DNA of 64,000 bases from Pseudomonadota bacterium. GTDB lineage: Bacteria; Desulfobacterota; Syntrophorhabdia; Syntrophorhabdales; Syntrophorhabdaceae. Shown here one piece after another: positions 8,302 through 17,800 of the stretch. The stretch covers positions 1 through 64,000 of the forward strand of contig JAPLKC010000102.1 of NCBI GenBank assembly GCA_026388255.1. Reading direction: 5' to 3'. The notes beneath the pieces are model-generated. The model was not told the DNA's origin. It made no database searches and saw only the letters and a list, made by a program, of their open reading frames with translations. Made by a program: the position numbers and the translations under genes. The first letter of the stretch is position 1; each line of letters begins with the position of its first letter.

Positions 8302-10542
8302 CTAAAACAAGCCATCAAAAGCGTCATTGACTTTGCCGCTCTTGCCTTGCGCCTTAATCATAATCTTGCCAATCAGGTTGTCGCCCGCGTAAACGTCCGC
8401 CGAATAGTCGCCTGCCCGTTTTGTGTCAGGCAACTTCACGGAGTAGTGGTTCACATCTATCTGCGAAGCCGAGTAGGGCTTCCCATTAAGGACAACAGAA
8501 ACATTCTGCATCGGCGAGTTAAAGAACAGCTTAATCTCCGTGCCGGTTCGAAAGTCTACGGTCACGCTCTCGTCGACCAGTTTAACCGTTACGCTTCCAT
8601 CCTTCAGAGACAGTTCAATGACGGGAACGACTACTTCTTCCAACGACGCCCCGCCGTGAACCTCGACGTTCGCTGCGCGGCTGCCCTTGAAGCGTCCGTA
8701 ATCGGCAAGTATGAGGTATCCGTTCTCCTCTGCGGCGAACGGGAGGTCATAGGGCTGAAACATCTCACAGCAACGCCCCGAATGCTCGCCTGTCGTATCG
8801 GTATCGTATTTTTCCTCCTTGCGTCGCAGGACAGCGAGCCGCGATGTGCCGTGGTCGCTTACAATCAGGAAGAGTTTGCAATGCCTTAGCGCAAGTTCCG
8901 TAGCCGCCTTGTCTATCATCGCCGTGATGATGTCCAGTTCTTTTGCAAGATGGATGGGCAATTCATTATTAGTAAAGTTGTAACCGCCCGTGTCTTTGTG
9001 CTTGGTATCATCAAAGTTATCGTTCTTCTCTTTGCGACCTTGCCACCCATCAAAAAAGTCTCGGTTGATGACCGTTATAGTCGGAAGTTCCGCACGGGCA
9101 ATGTTGACCCGAACCGACAAACCGCGCTTTTGTGCTAAGGCTTCGATAAAGCCCAGAAATTCGACACCGAGGGCATCAAGCCAGTACAGGAAGGTGTCGC
9201 TCTTATCCACGTTGTCCATAATTTCGTTCCGCGTCGGCAGCCTGTTGAACTTCCGCGAGAAAGCAAGTTCATCAACCTTTTCCAAGAATTCAGGTTCAAG
9301 CTCATTAGACAGCTTTTGCCGTTTATACGCCTCGAAATACTCTGTCAGCAAGTCAGCCAGTCCAGGGCATTTGAATACATATTTTTTCAGGTAAGCCGCC
9401 AACGCTGGATAAAGACCATCAAGATGCGGAACCATACCGTTTTTCGAGAGCCAAGCGATGATCTCTTCACGCTCCACCCTTGTGCTATCCGTCAGCTTAT
9501 AAATGCTTTCAGACACCACTTTTCGATTATTCACCACGAAGTCAGCGATATCCGGCTCAGGGAACTTCTCGACTAGAACCTTACGCTCCTGATAGAACGA
9601 GGGAAACCGCTTATCCGTGTGCGGGATATCGATTATCGCGTTCAGGACATGCCCGGCAAAGTCCTCAAAACGGCTAGTCTTGTCCAGTACGAACCGAAGA
9701 TATCCGTCCTGCAATGTGTCTGCTTTGCTCTTCAGGCAGATGAAATAGAGCCAGTTGCGGTAGTCACTCCCGGCAATACGGGCGTAAAAATCCGACTCCA
9801 GATTATTGCCAAGATCGTGTTTTTCGAAGACCTCGTCAAGAGCCCCGTTGCTCTGGTTGAGTTCTGTCAGCAACTCTGCCCAGCGAGCGTCGCTCCCGCA
9901 GGAATGCGCCAAGACAAAGCCCCTTATTAAGAACTTAATGCCCTCGTAGGCGCTGCTGATTCGATGTACCGTGAATAACGCCTTATCGAGATCGACAGCC
10001 GTGTTCACGACAATACTACCACGCCGCCCATTTTCGAGTTCCGCAAGCATCGCTTTGAAGCCCGATAAAGCCGACAATCCGACAGACGGGGCGGCAAGGG
10101 TAAACGACAAGTCGCATTCAGCCTTGTCGACGACGCTGAACCGACGGTTGTCAAAGCGAGGGTCGGTCTGCAGCCCGGCAATCAGCGAGGCAAGCCCTCG
10201 CAGAAGCAACACGACTTTTGCACCGCCGACATTATGGTCTTTCAGCCGCGAAAGGGTGCGTATTGCCTCATCGCTTCCGCGAAGCGCAAGAAACTCGCCA
10301 AGCCCAGTTACAACGAACTTTTTGCTATTTCCATTCTCACCTGCAGCCTTGATATAGGTGAAGAGTCCATCGATGTCAGGCATTCTGTCGTCGTTGTTGC
10401 AGAAACCGCTCATCGTGACGAAATCAAGCCCCAAGACCGACAACTCATCCATTGCGGTCGCATACTGCCTGTCGCTGATGAACAGGAAATATGGTGTTTT
10501 GACGGAGGATGTCAGGTATTTCTTTACCGAGTCAATTTGCAT
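8302..10542 (-). CDS. pglZ: PglZ, alkaline-phosphatase-superfamily protein of BREX
   Basis: This is a protein of about 746 residues. The C-terminal half carries the PglZ domain with the metal-binding segment LFLIVSDHGTSRLAVLRRKE and, later, DYGRFKGSRAANVEVHGGASLEEVVVP, where the conserved HGG..E.VVP completes the phosphodiesterase-like site. PglZ is the marker gene of BREX systems and a nuclease/phosphatase-fold protein that associates with BrxC and the modification enzyme. An ATG at 10542 directly follows the brxC stop and is preferred over the ATG at 10560, which would overlap brxC by 17 bases and has no ribosome binding site. The N-terminal 500 residues are less conserved and may bind partners. 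Confidence 0.85.
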   Translation of the reverse strand: MQIDSVKKYLTSSVKTPYFLFISDRQYATAMDELSVLGLDFVTMSGFCNNDDRMPDIDGLFTYIKAAGENGNSKKFVVTGLGEFLALRGSDEAIRTLSRLKDHNVGGAKVVLLLRGLASLIAGLQTDPRFDNRRFSVVDKAECDLSFTLAAPSVGLSALSGFKAMLAELENGRRGSIVVNTAVDLDKALFTVHRISSAYEGIKFLIRGFVLAHSCGSDARWAELLTELNQSNGALDEVFEKHDLGNNLESDFYARIAGSDYRNWLYFICLKSKADTLQDGYLRFVLDKTSRFEDFAGHVLNAIIDIPHTDKRFPSFYQERKVLVEKFPEPDIADFVVNNRKVVSESIYKLTDSTRVEREEIIAWLSKNGMVPHLDGLYPALAAYLKKYVFKCPGLADLLTEYFEAYKRQKLSNELEPEFLEKVDELAFSRKFNRLPTRNEIMDNVDKSDTFLYWLDALGVEFLGFIEALAQKRGLSVRVNIARAELPTITVINRDFFDGWQGRKEKNDNFDDTKHKDTGGYNFTNNELPIHLAKELDIITAMIDKAATELALRHCKLFLIVSDHGTSRLAVLRRKEEKYDTDTTGEHSGRCCEMFQPYDLPFAAEENGYLILADYGRFKGSRAANVEVHGGASLEEVVVPVIELSLKDGSVTVKLVDESVTVDFRTGTEIKLFFNSPMQNVSVVLNGKPYSASQIDVNHYSVKLPDTKRAGDYSADVYAGDNLIGKIMIKAQGKSGKVNDAFDGLF

Positions 10543-10543
10543 T

Positions 10544-13500
10544 CTATTTCCCGTCTCCATTCACTAGTATTTCAATTCCGACTGTCATGTTGTCCTTGAC
10601 GAGCCGTTTGAGGTACTGCTTCAACTGGGCGTCGTCCATCTCGTCGATTTTCAGGAGAACCTTGTCGCTACCTCCAGCGTTGTACTCCGCTTCGGCGAGT
10701 TGCTTCACCTTGCCCTTGACGCTTGGATTGTCCCGCCAATCGTAAGTGTCTACGGAAAGGCGGTCGAGCGTGTCCCTGACCTTATCCAAGTCAGGAAGCA
10801 ACGCGCTGTATTCGCCGACAATATCCTGCTTGAATGCCGCATTCCGCTTCTCTTCATCCGCAAAGATGCCGAACAGCGAGGTGGATTCAAGGAACGCAAG
10901 AGCGGATTTGATTTCAGAATCCGTTCCCCAGTTTCGGTTGAGGGTTTCAAATGCTTTCTTAGCTTTTTCGTATTCAGCCGCGGATGCACAGCACAAGATA
11001 GGCATCCTGTAACGACTCGACCACTCACGCGGGTTTTTAGTTCCCGTCTTGTCTTTCCACAAGCGGAAGAGTTGCGATTTCAACTGGTTCTTGCGGAACT
11101 CCTCGGCAGCATCTTTTACCTTGACGTTGCAGTCAGTTTTCGGTAACTCAAACAAGCCTGTTTGAAGTTTGCTCTTCACATCGGCGATGTCGTTATCGCT
11201 CAGGTCTTCAAGGTACGGCTCATAGACCTCGGCAAAAGCATATTTGTCGTTGTTCAGCAATTCCCTGATTTCCCCGCCGTGCGCCGCCAACTCCGCATGG
11301 AACACTTTCAACTGTTCGGGCAGTATATCCTCTTGCTTACAGATTTTCAGGAGCGTATCGAGGACTTTTGCCAAGGCGGGATACTTTGCCCGCAGAGCCT
11401 CGCATGAGATGCCGATGAACTTCAGTCGTTCGCGCCACTCCTTGTACGCGTCGGTCAGGGAATGCGCGGCAGCATTCAGAATTGTATTGCTTTCTTTGAC
11501 CACGCTGTACTCGGTCTGCAGCTTGCGTATTTCGTCCTCGCCTGTCTGCTTATCCCAAAGACACGAGTGTTTCACTCCGAACAAGCGGCAAATGTCGGCA
11601 AGGACATTATTCTCAGCACCAATTGCGGTGGCAAGTTCCATAACTTTGCCACTCTCAAAGGAGCGGAGATATTCGCGCATACCTTTCTGGCAGTTCTCAC
11701 TTGTGAGCAGGGCAAGCAAGCTGTCGGCGAGCGATGGCTTGGCGAACGCAATCTTTCCTATTTCCACCGCTTTCTTATGAGCCTCGTTGCCTTCCTTTTG
11801 AACAAGTTCAATGTACTTCTGAACCACATCAAAGATGCCTACTGTGTCCACTTCTTTAAGGCACCATACCGGCAAGTTCAGACCACGCATTTTCGTAGAC
11901 ACGGCTATGGCAGCCTGTCCTGCGGAAGAACACGAATTTGCGGGTATCCTCCACGCCTTTTCGGTAAGTTCATAAAACGCCATTTCGTCGGCTGTCATCT
12001 TCACGATATAGGTCGGCTTCGGAGACTTGCCGATGTAGTTTCCGAGCATCTCCGCAAGTTTGTCCTGCGTCATCTGCTCGTGACCGCCGGTTGAGTCGCT
12101 GTAGCGGAACGGCTCACCGCCGTACTCTTTCAACAGAAAACCGGCAATAAACGACGAGAGGTTGCACGGTGCAAAGCCATAGGTTTCCTCAAGGAAGTCG
12201 TAGATTTCGCCGATTGAAATCTGCCCGTCGCGGGCAAATGCGACCTCGATGCGCTTGTTTAACTCGACTTTAATTTTCGAGATAGGCAAAGCCGCTGTCG
12301 TAGGGTTTTCCCAATATCTATCAATCTTCCAAGCGGTCGGAAGAACGTGCTTCTCGACGCCGACAACAACACCGCTCGTGGCCTGCGATATGCCGGACTT
12401 TGCCGATTGCTTCATCGCAGGAGTTATCTTAAGTTGGCTCTCTGTAAGGCTCTTGGCAAAATCGAACACATACGGGAATTTGGTCGTTACTATGGTCTGG
12501 AGGACGCTTGCTACGCCTTGCCCGTTGCCGAGTTTCTCGCCCTCTTGATTTGCGTAAGTGTATACGACAAACTGACCGTTATAGATACGGTTTTTCCAGT
12601 CTTGGTCTAAGACACGCTTTGCTTTATCCGCACTTTCCCGAGACGACGTGTTGTTGCTACCTTGGTAGTACATCGCCATAGCGGAGAAGTCCACGTACTG
12701 CTCAAACGCCTCCGAGCCCAGCGGTGTAGAGAGTGCGTCGATGAATACGATGTTCTCATACTGCTTATCCGCAACCGCAGCCTTGAGGGTCTTGCGGAAG
12801 ATTGCCGCTTCCGCATCGTCCTTGGCAAAGGCGATGACGGCGTGGAAATTCCACCCCGCGTGGGCTATGTCACGCAGGATATTGATTGTGCGTGTGAAGT
12901 CAGCGGTGGTTACAGGGGTTATTTTGCCAGTACCCGGCTCAGGCTCAAACCTCAGACGTAGGGCAGGCGAAAGCGACAAAACAGTAGATAGTCCACCCTC
13001 TGGCACCAGTTTCCAGGTTGTACTGTTTTGTCGAATATCTTTCTTGTGGTTGTCGATCTTGGCTTGGTCTCCTGCAAGCACGGCAGCCGCATAGGCATAC
13101 CGCCCACCGCTTATCGGGTTTGAAACGAGGATGCCTTTTTCCTTAAGCCCTTTCGCAAGGTTGGCAGACTTCGTTCCCTCTAAGTCTGGGATGCCCTCAA
13201 AGACATAGCTGAGGTTCTGTTCGGTAGCTTTGAACAGGTCGATCGTGCCACCCAACCGCTGATCAATCGCCTGCATAATGAGAATGGCTTTCAGGACAGC
13301 TTTCTCATCCTCACGCAAATTCTGCTGCTGCGGGAAGGTGTCCAGTATCAGGCGAATGTCTGATGTGAGGTTATCCCTGCCTTTCTCGTAGAAAAAGTTC
13401 CACAGCATATCCACCGTGAGAAGCGGGTGGTCGTCAAAGGGACCCTTATTCTCAATGAACCATTGGAATGCCTTTGCATCGTCCGCGTTAGAGGATTTGA

Positions 13501-14698
13501 TGAAGTCGAACATACTCCGCTGGTTGGACTTGAACGCAGAGGCTATGTTTTTGAGGAGCAGAGCCGCCATCGGGTGAAGCGGCATGATTTCCTTCATCAC
13601 CTGTGGGTTGTCAATCTTCGCAAGCGCCATCACCTTGGAGCGGGAATTCTTGACTCGGTCGTTCAGGTCGTCGGCAAGAATGTCCCACTGCGGCTTGGCG
13701 GCAGACTTCACGTTGAAAGCGTGACCGATGAGGTCGAACGCGATGTTATCTGGCAGAGCAATCTGCACAGGAATAAATCGGTCGCGCACCTTTGTCCAAG
13801 TCGTGTCGGCGGTCGTGAACAACTGTCCCGATTCGTGCGTGACGACGATGAAGTAGAACGGCTTTAGGTTCACCAACTCTGCGAGTTTCTGGAACTCCGA
13901 AAGGCTCTCCCGGTTGTTCTTGAAGTAATCGGAGAACTCGTCCCAAATAAAGACAACCTTAACATTGTTGCGGTCGATAATGTCCATCAGCCAAGCGATG
14001 AGCCTGTTAGTGTCAATATTCAGCGCGGTGATGCCCTCTTTGTCGGCAAGACGGAAGATGTTATCCATCAGCGTCTTGACCTCACCGCCCTTACGGAGGG
14101 CGTTCAGCACCTCATCAGCGGAGGACTGGCTGAACAGAGCCGACCACTCCGGCTTTTTCAAGAGCGCGTCAAAGAACAGCTTGTGCGACGGCTCGTCAAT
14201 CCAAACGATGACGCTTTCTTTCAGGGTGTTCTCGCCTGTGTAAAGGTTTGCCGCTACCAGTGAAGCCTTTAGTGTTTCTTGAACAGCAAGGAAGAGGTCG
14301 CGGGGCGAGTCAATCATACCCGAAGCGTATCGGTAGGCGGTCATGATGCCCTTTTGCTTATGACCGATTAGCTTTTCGAGCAGGTCAGTTTTCTTTTTCA
14401 GCGGCTCGTATCTGTCCCAATAGGCGCGGAGCTCTTCTTCCGGCACTTCGAGAATCTTTTTCAGGGCATAGGCGCACTGCGACTTGCCCGTGCCGTACGC
14501 GCCCTCAATCCAGATGGAACGCTTCTCCTGCCGCGCCAATACCCGCTCCATGTTGTTCAGCATTTCGATGAACGTGTAGTGCGGGTATGTGCGAGTCCAG
14601 AAATCCGGGCTAGCGGCGGCGATGGCAGAGTCGTTGACCTGAGGGAAATACTCCTCGTCAATGTCAAAGTATTCGCGGTATTTGTTGTTATTGGCCAT
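10544..14698 (-). CDS. brxC: BrxC/PglY, large P-loop ATPase of BREX
   Basis: This is a very large protein of about 1,384 residues. Near the N terminus it has Walker A EGAYGTGKSQ (residues about 65-74) and Walker B VVFIWDEFSDYF (about 245). A long alpha-helical, coiled-coil-rich remainder follows, as in BrxC/PglY proteins, which are ORC/STE-like ATPases and the largest component of BREX. The second ATG (14698) is preferred because GGGGG lies nine bases before it; the ATG at 14707 touches the Shine-Dalgarno sequence. It overlaps the end of brxP by 11 bases and runs almost directly into pglZ. No frameshift or stop is seen, so the gene appears intact. Confidence 0.85.
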   Translation of the reverse strand: MANNNKYREYFDIDEEYFPQVNDSAIAAASPDFWTRTYPHYTFIEMLNNMERVLARQEKRSIWIEGAYGTGKSQCAYALKKILEVPEEELRAYWDRYEPLKKKTDLLEKLIGHKQKGIMTAYRYASGMIDSPRDLFLAVQETLKASLVAANLYTGENTLKESVIVWIDEPSHKLFFDALLKKPEWSALFSQSSADEVLNALRKGGEVKTLMDNIFRLADKEGITALNIDTNRLIAWLMDIIDRNNVKVVFIWDEFSDYFKNNRESLSEFQKLAELVNLKPFYFIVVTHESGQLFTTADTTWTKVRDRFIPVQIALPDNIAFDLIGHAFNVKSAAKPQWDILADDLNDRVKNSRSKVMALAKIDNPQVMKEIMPLHPMAALLLKNIASAFKSNQRSMFDFIKSSNADDAKAFQWFIENKGPFDDHPLLTVDMLWNFFYEKGRDNLTSDIRLILDTFPQQQNLREDEKAVLKAILIMQAIDQRLGGTIDLFKATEQNLSYVFEGIPDLEGTKSANLAKGLKEKGILVSNPISGGRYAYAAAVLAGDQAKIDNHKKDIRQNSTTWKLVPEGGLSTVLSLSPALRLRFEPEPGTGKITPVTTADFTRTINILRDIAHAGWNFHAVIAFAKDDAEAAIFRKTLKAAVADKQYENIVFIDALSTPLGSEAFEQYVDFSAMAMYYQGSNNTSSRESADKAKRVLDQDWKNRIYNGQFVVYTYANQEGEKLGNGQGVASVLQTIVTTKFPYVFDFAKSLTESQLKITPAMKQSAKSGISQATSGVVVGVEKHVLPTAWKIDRYWENPTTAALPISKIKVELNKRIEVAFARDGQISIGEIYDFLEETYGFAPCNLSSFIAGFLLKEYGGEPFRYSDSTGGHEQMTQDKLAEMLGNYIGKSPKPTYIVKMTADEMAFYELTEKAWRIPANSCSSAGQAAIAVSTKMRGLNLPVWCLKEVDTVGIFDVVQKYIELVQKEGNEAHKKAVEIGKIAFAKPSLADSLLALLTSENCQKGMREYLRSFESGKVMELATAIGAENNVLADICRLFGVKHSCLWDKQTGEDEIRKLQTEYSVVKESNTILNAAAHSLTDAYKEWRERLKFIGISCEALRAKYPALAKVLDTLLKICKQEDILPEQLKVFHAELAAHGGEIRELLNNDKYAFAEVYEPYLEDLSDNDIADVKSKLQTGLFELPKTDCNVKVKDAAEEFRKNQLKSQLFRLWKDKTGTKNPREWSSRYRMPILCCASAAEYEKAKKAFETLNRNWGTDSEIKSALAFLESTSLFGIFADEEKRNAAFKQDIVGEYSALLPDLDKVRDTLDRLSVDTYDWRDNPSVKGKVKQLAEAEYNAGGSDKVLLKIDEMDDAQLKQYLKRLVKDNMTVGIEILVNGDGK

Positions 14699-17030
14699 TT
14701 GCTGCATCCCCCTTAAACAAGCTGAGTACCTCTTGTGACGATTTGTCCTCTGCCAGTGTTATCTTTTCGAGGTCGTGGGTGAACGACGCCATAATGAATT
14801 CAGGGTACTTTGCCGACAGTCCTAACAAGAGCGGCGTCATATCCTCACGGTCAAGCCCGAAGATGCGGGTGGGGCTGATGCCGTCTCGATCGATGCTGTC
14901 ATTCAGGAGCGTGGCAAGCGTGAACTCCTTATAGTCGTTGCATTTTTCCGCAAACTTGAACAGGCCGTACAGCACCACGCGCGGGTCGCTCACCGAGCAT
15001 TTCGTGCGCACGAGGTCGCCCTGGTCTGTGACGAAGCCCCAGTGCAGGCTTGCGCCGAGTGGTGTCTCGACCAGACGCTTGTAAGCATTGAGAATGCTTG
15101 AAATGTTGTCCTTGCTTTGTCCGTCGGCGGATAGCGTATCTTCAATCTCGCTCCGTCTATATGAACGCCCCACATCCAGCGCTTGTGTATACCACTCGAT
15201 TTGTGGATTGTTGGCGACAAGGTTCGTCAGCATAAGCCCCAAAAACGCTTCGGTATTCCAGCCCATAGACGAACCTAACTCAGCAAACGCCGTCACCTCC
15301 TCTTTAAGTATAAGTTCGGCATCTTTAAGAAAGCGTTTAAACTTCGTCTTTTGGACGGGGCCTAACGAGTTCTCCGTAAGGAATCCTTGCTTTTGTTCGA
15401 AGAAGTCACTAAACCATTCGATTTTCGGCGCGTGGTTGCTGAAGCAGTTAATCGTTTTCATTTTTTGCTCTTCTCCTTTCGGGATTTTCAGTGAGTCGTA
15501 TGCCCAACAACCCGCATTCATTGAATGGCATTCGAAGCAGTGTCGGCAGTTCTCTATTTTCAAACTGTCATCAAAGCTAAGACATCCGAATTTGCATATA
15601 GCCTGACACGTCTTACATTCTAGGCAATAAGCCGCTTTCCGAAATGCATATCGGAACAGCTTCCCGAAGAGTGGATTGTCTTTTGCATTCTTTTCATCTA
15701 ACCTGACCACATAACCCTTCGTGCCTGGTTTACAGGAAAAGCTATGGGCTTGACCTCCGAAAACAATGATGTAATCATCGCCGTCGCCAGATAGGTCTCC
15801 AAGCGTTTTTATCCATTCTTTCCAGTCCGTCTTTGGGAATGAAACTTCAATAATAATTTCGGCATTCTTGACAGACTCTGAATAAATCGGTTTGTTATCC
15901 GTTAGGAATCTCCCGTTCTTTCTGGCATTCCAGCCGCCATTAGCAACATAGTTCTCGGCGGTTATGATAGCCCTTGAGTTACTACTGCGAATGAGTGACA
16001 AGTACACTTCTGTTTCTTGCGGGTAATTCGCTTGTTCGGTAAAACTCGCCTTGCCGCCGCCCATCGGGCAACAGAGACAACCGACCCTTGCGCTACCTTT
16101 TTTGTACGCCTCGTTTAGCGTTATGTCATTTGCATAGATATAAAGCCATATTTCTGCAGATGTCCATTCGAGGATTGAGTTGTGGCTGTACTGCCCCTTT
16201 TGCTTTTTGCCATAGTTTTCATACTCGTACTCGGCACGTGTCGCGCTTTCATGAGCCCGAACGCCAACGAACGCCAAACCCGTATAGTCGTCTTTTCCCG
16301 TAATCTCCCGCAACTTCAACGTCTGCGGAGTGCTTTTATGCACCGAGCAGCACCAACGGAGCACACGCGATGGGGGGCCGAATAACTTCCACGACTCTTT
16401 CGGGTTGAGGTGCGACTTGGCAATGCAGAACGGTATATCATCCTCGGCACATTGTTGTTTGGTCTTTTCGATTACCTCGTAGGTGTCCAGGAACTCCATG
16501 CGCGTATCGCCGAATACCACCACGAAGCTGCCTTTGGGCAGGGCTTTCTTAACGAGGTCGAGCAGGACACAACTGTCCTTGCCGCCCGAAAATGCCACGT
16601 GGAAGCAGTCGAGCCTGTCCTTGTACTTGGTGTAGACTGCAAGTATTTTCTTGACCGTGGTCTGCTCGATGATTTCAAGCATCGCATGATTTGCTTCAAC
16701 CATAGCCCCTATGTCAACGGGGCGAAGCGATATGCCTTTAGGTTCCGGCATTATCGGTTTGCCGTCCTCGCCGTTCGGAATGATAATCTCCGGAGGGGTG
16801 TAGACGCTGCCGCCTTTCAGTTTTGCGACGAGCGTCCCGCGATAGTAGTAATGGTTTGCTTCCGCCCACATATAGGGACAGTCGGTCTGCTTGTCGTACT
16901 TCCAATACTTATCAAAGCCCAGCACGTCCAATTCGGCCGCGTATACCGGGCGGGGTTCTTTGGAGAACCAGGTCGGCGAGGAATTAAGAAGTAACCCGCC
17001 CGTTTTCTTGTCGTACGTATACGAGTACAT
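14688..17030 (-). CDS. brxP: BrxP, PAPS-reductase/ATP-pyrophosphatase-like protein with iron-sulfur motifs
   Basis: The protein has 780 residues. After a 140-residue N-terminal domain comes a PP-loop AFSGGKDSCVLLDLV (about 146-160) and a PAPS-reductase-like core (VVVFGDTRMEFLDTY). Cysteines follow in RVLRWCCSVHK and RVGCLCCPMGGG, which could ligate an iron-sulfur cluster as in DndC and TtuA-like enzymes. A segment at about 470-525 reads CLECKTCQAICKFGCLSF and CRHCFECHSMNAGC, a ferredoxin-like double cluster. The C-terminal 230 residues resemble a DUF4007-type DNA-associated domain. In type 4 BREX, BrxP replaces the methyltransferase PglX. The ATG at 17030 has AAGGA eight bases upstream. It probably activates a DNA phosphate with ATP for sulfur transfer, by analogy with DndC. 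Confidence 0.85.
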   Translation of the reverse strand: MYSYTYDKKTGGLLLNSSPTWFSKEPRPVYAAELDVLGFDKYWKYDKQTDCPYMWAEANHYYYRGTLVAKLKGGSVYTPPEIIIPNGEDGKPIMPEPKGISLRPVDIGAMVEANHAMLEIIEQTTVKKILAVYTKYKDRLDCFHVAFSGGKDSCVLLDLVKKALPKGSFVVVFGDTRMEFLDTYEVIEKTKQQCAEDDIPFCIAKSHLNPKESWKLFGPPSRVLRWCCSVHKSTPQTLKLREITGKDDYTGLAFVGVRAHESATRAEYEYENYGKKQKGQYSHNSILEWTSAEIWLYIYANDITLNEAYKKGSARVGCLCCPMGGGKASFTEQANYPQETEVYLSLIRSSNSRAIITAENYVANGGWNARKNGRFLTDNKPIYSESVKNAEIIIEVSFPKTDWKEWIKTLGDLSGDGDDYIIVFGGQAHSFSCKPGTKGYVVRLDEKNAKDNPLFGKLFRYAFRKAAYCLECKTCQAICKFGCLSFDDSLKIENCRHCFECHSMNAGCWAYDSLKIPKGEEQKMKTINCFSNHAPKIEWFSDFFEQKQGFLTENSLGPVQKTKFKRFLKDAELILKEEVTAFAELGSSMGWNTEAFLGLMLTNLVANNPQIEWYTQALDVGRSYRRSEIEDTLSADGQSKDNISSILNAYKRLVETPLGASLHWGFVTDQGDLVRTKCSVSDPRVVLYGLFKFAEKCNDYKEFTLATLLNDSIDRDGISPTRIFGLDREDMTPLLLGLSAKYPEFIMASFTHDLEKITLAEDKSSQEVLSLFKGDAANGQ

Positions 17031-17032
17031 CT

Positions 17033-17782
17033 TCAATTCCTTCTTTTTCGTATGGCCTTCGCCTTATTTATGATTTCATTAACTTTTGCGGTTGTGCTTC
17101 TGCCCGTGTAGCCGCTCTCATACAGGAACTTGCCCACGGCGGTGGCTTTTAAGGAAACGTCGGCATTCGCCACGGCATCGGTGATAATCTCCGTGTAGTC
17201 CATGCTACAGCTTTTGCGAATGACCGCTCCGGCGTTCCGCGAGTTAACCGATGGGGCATCAAACCGAAACACCCTACTAAAGCGACGGCAGTAGCTCTCA
17301 AGCAAAAACAGATTCCACGTCTGACCGCAGTGAGGGAACACCCCGAATGTGGTGAAAAATTTAAGCGGAAGATAATCTCCCTTAACAAACAGCCCGATTG
17401 CTTCATCAATTATGTCGGCGTTGAAGCGAACATATTTGTCCGCCACATATGTGTTTCTATCAATACGAACCAGAACTGTGTTGCCCGCTTCCATCGGAAT
17501 CCAACGGTGAACTTCACCCGTCAGTTCTTTCTCGTAGGTCAGCAGGTCGTCAAGCGAGCATTTATCGATGGTTCGGCAGTATTCCTTCATTATGGTCAAC
17601 GCATCAAAGACATCTCCCTTCCGCGCGACGATTTTGCCTTTTTTATTGAAGTTGTCCGACAGACAGATGCGGTAAACCGCATCATGAGTCGCCGTGATGG
17701 AAAGTTTGTAGTTGCGTTCCTCGATTTCACCGAAGGGTAAGTCTGTAATCGAGGCATAGCCGCGAGCGTTGCATTCTCGCAC
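17033..17782 (-). CDS. Unknown protein, probably the C-terminal part of the preceding reading frame
   Basis: The frame codes for 249 residues from a GTG at 17782. I do not recognise the family. Residues 1-50 (NARGYASITDLPFGEIEERNY and on) look like a winged-helix repeat that also seems to occur near the end of the upstream product. The C terminus ends in a very basic NKAKAIRKRRN. The reading frame is the same as that of the upstream gene, and only one ochre codon at 17801-17803 separates them. Read through, the join is EER-stop-VIREAAVRECN, which fits one continuous domain. It may therefore be the tail of a 731-residue protein. It ends two bases before brxP and belongs to the same operon. Confidence 0.6.
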   Translation of the reverse strand: MRECNARGYASITDLPFGEIEERNYKLSITATHDAVYRICLSDNFNKKGKIVARKGDVFDALTIMKEYCRTIDKCSLDDLLTYEKELTGEVHRWIPMEAGNTVLVRIDRNTYVADKYVRFNADIIDEAIGLFVKGDYLPLKFFTTFGVFPHCGQTWNLFLLESYCRRFSRVFRFDAPSVNSRNAGAVIRKSCSMDYTEIITDAVANADVSLKATAVGKFLYESGYTGRSTTAKVNEIINKAKAIRKRRN

Positions 17783-17800
17783 CGCGGCTTCGCGGATTAC

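Noticed and set aside
8347-14243. Many long plus-strand open frames opposite pglZ and brxC (for example 11,462-12,094)
   Set aside because: They lie wholly antisense to intact, motif-bearing genes in GC-rich sequence, have no ribosome binding sites and no recognisable domains.
5469-17030. A canonical Dnd or Ssp phosphorothioation operon
   Set aside because: No DndB, DndD, DndE, SspB or SspC-like gene is present; the partners are BREX proteins.
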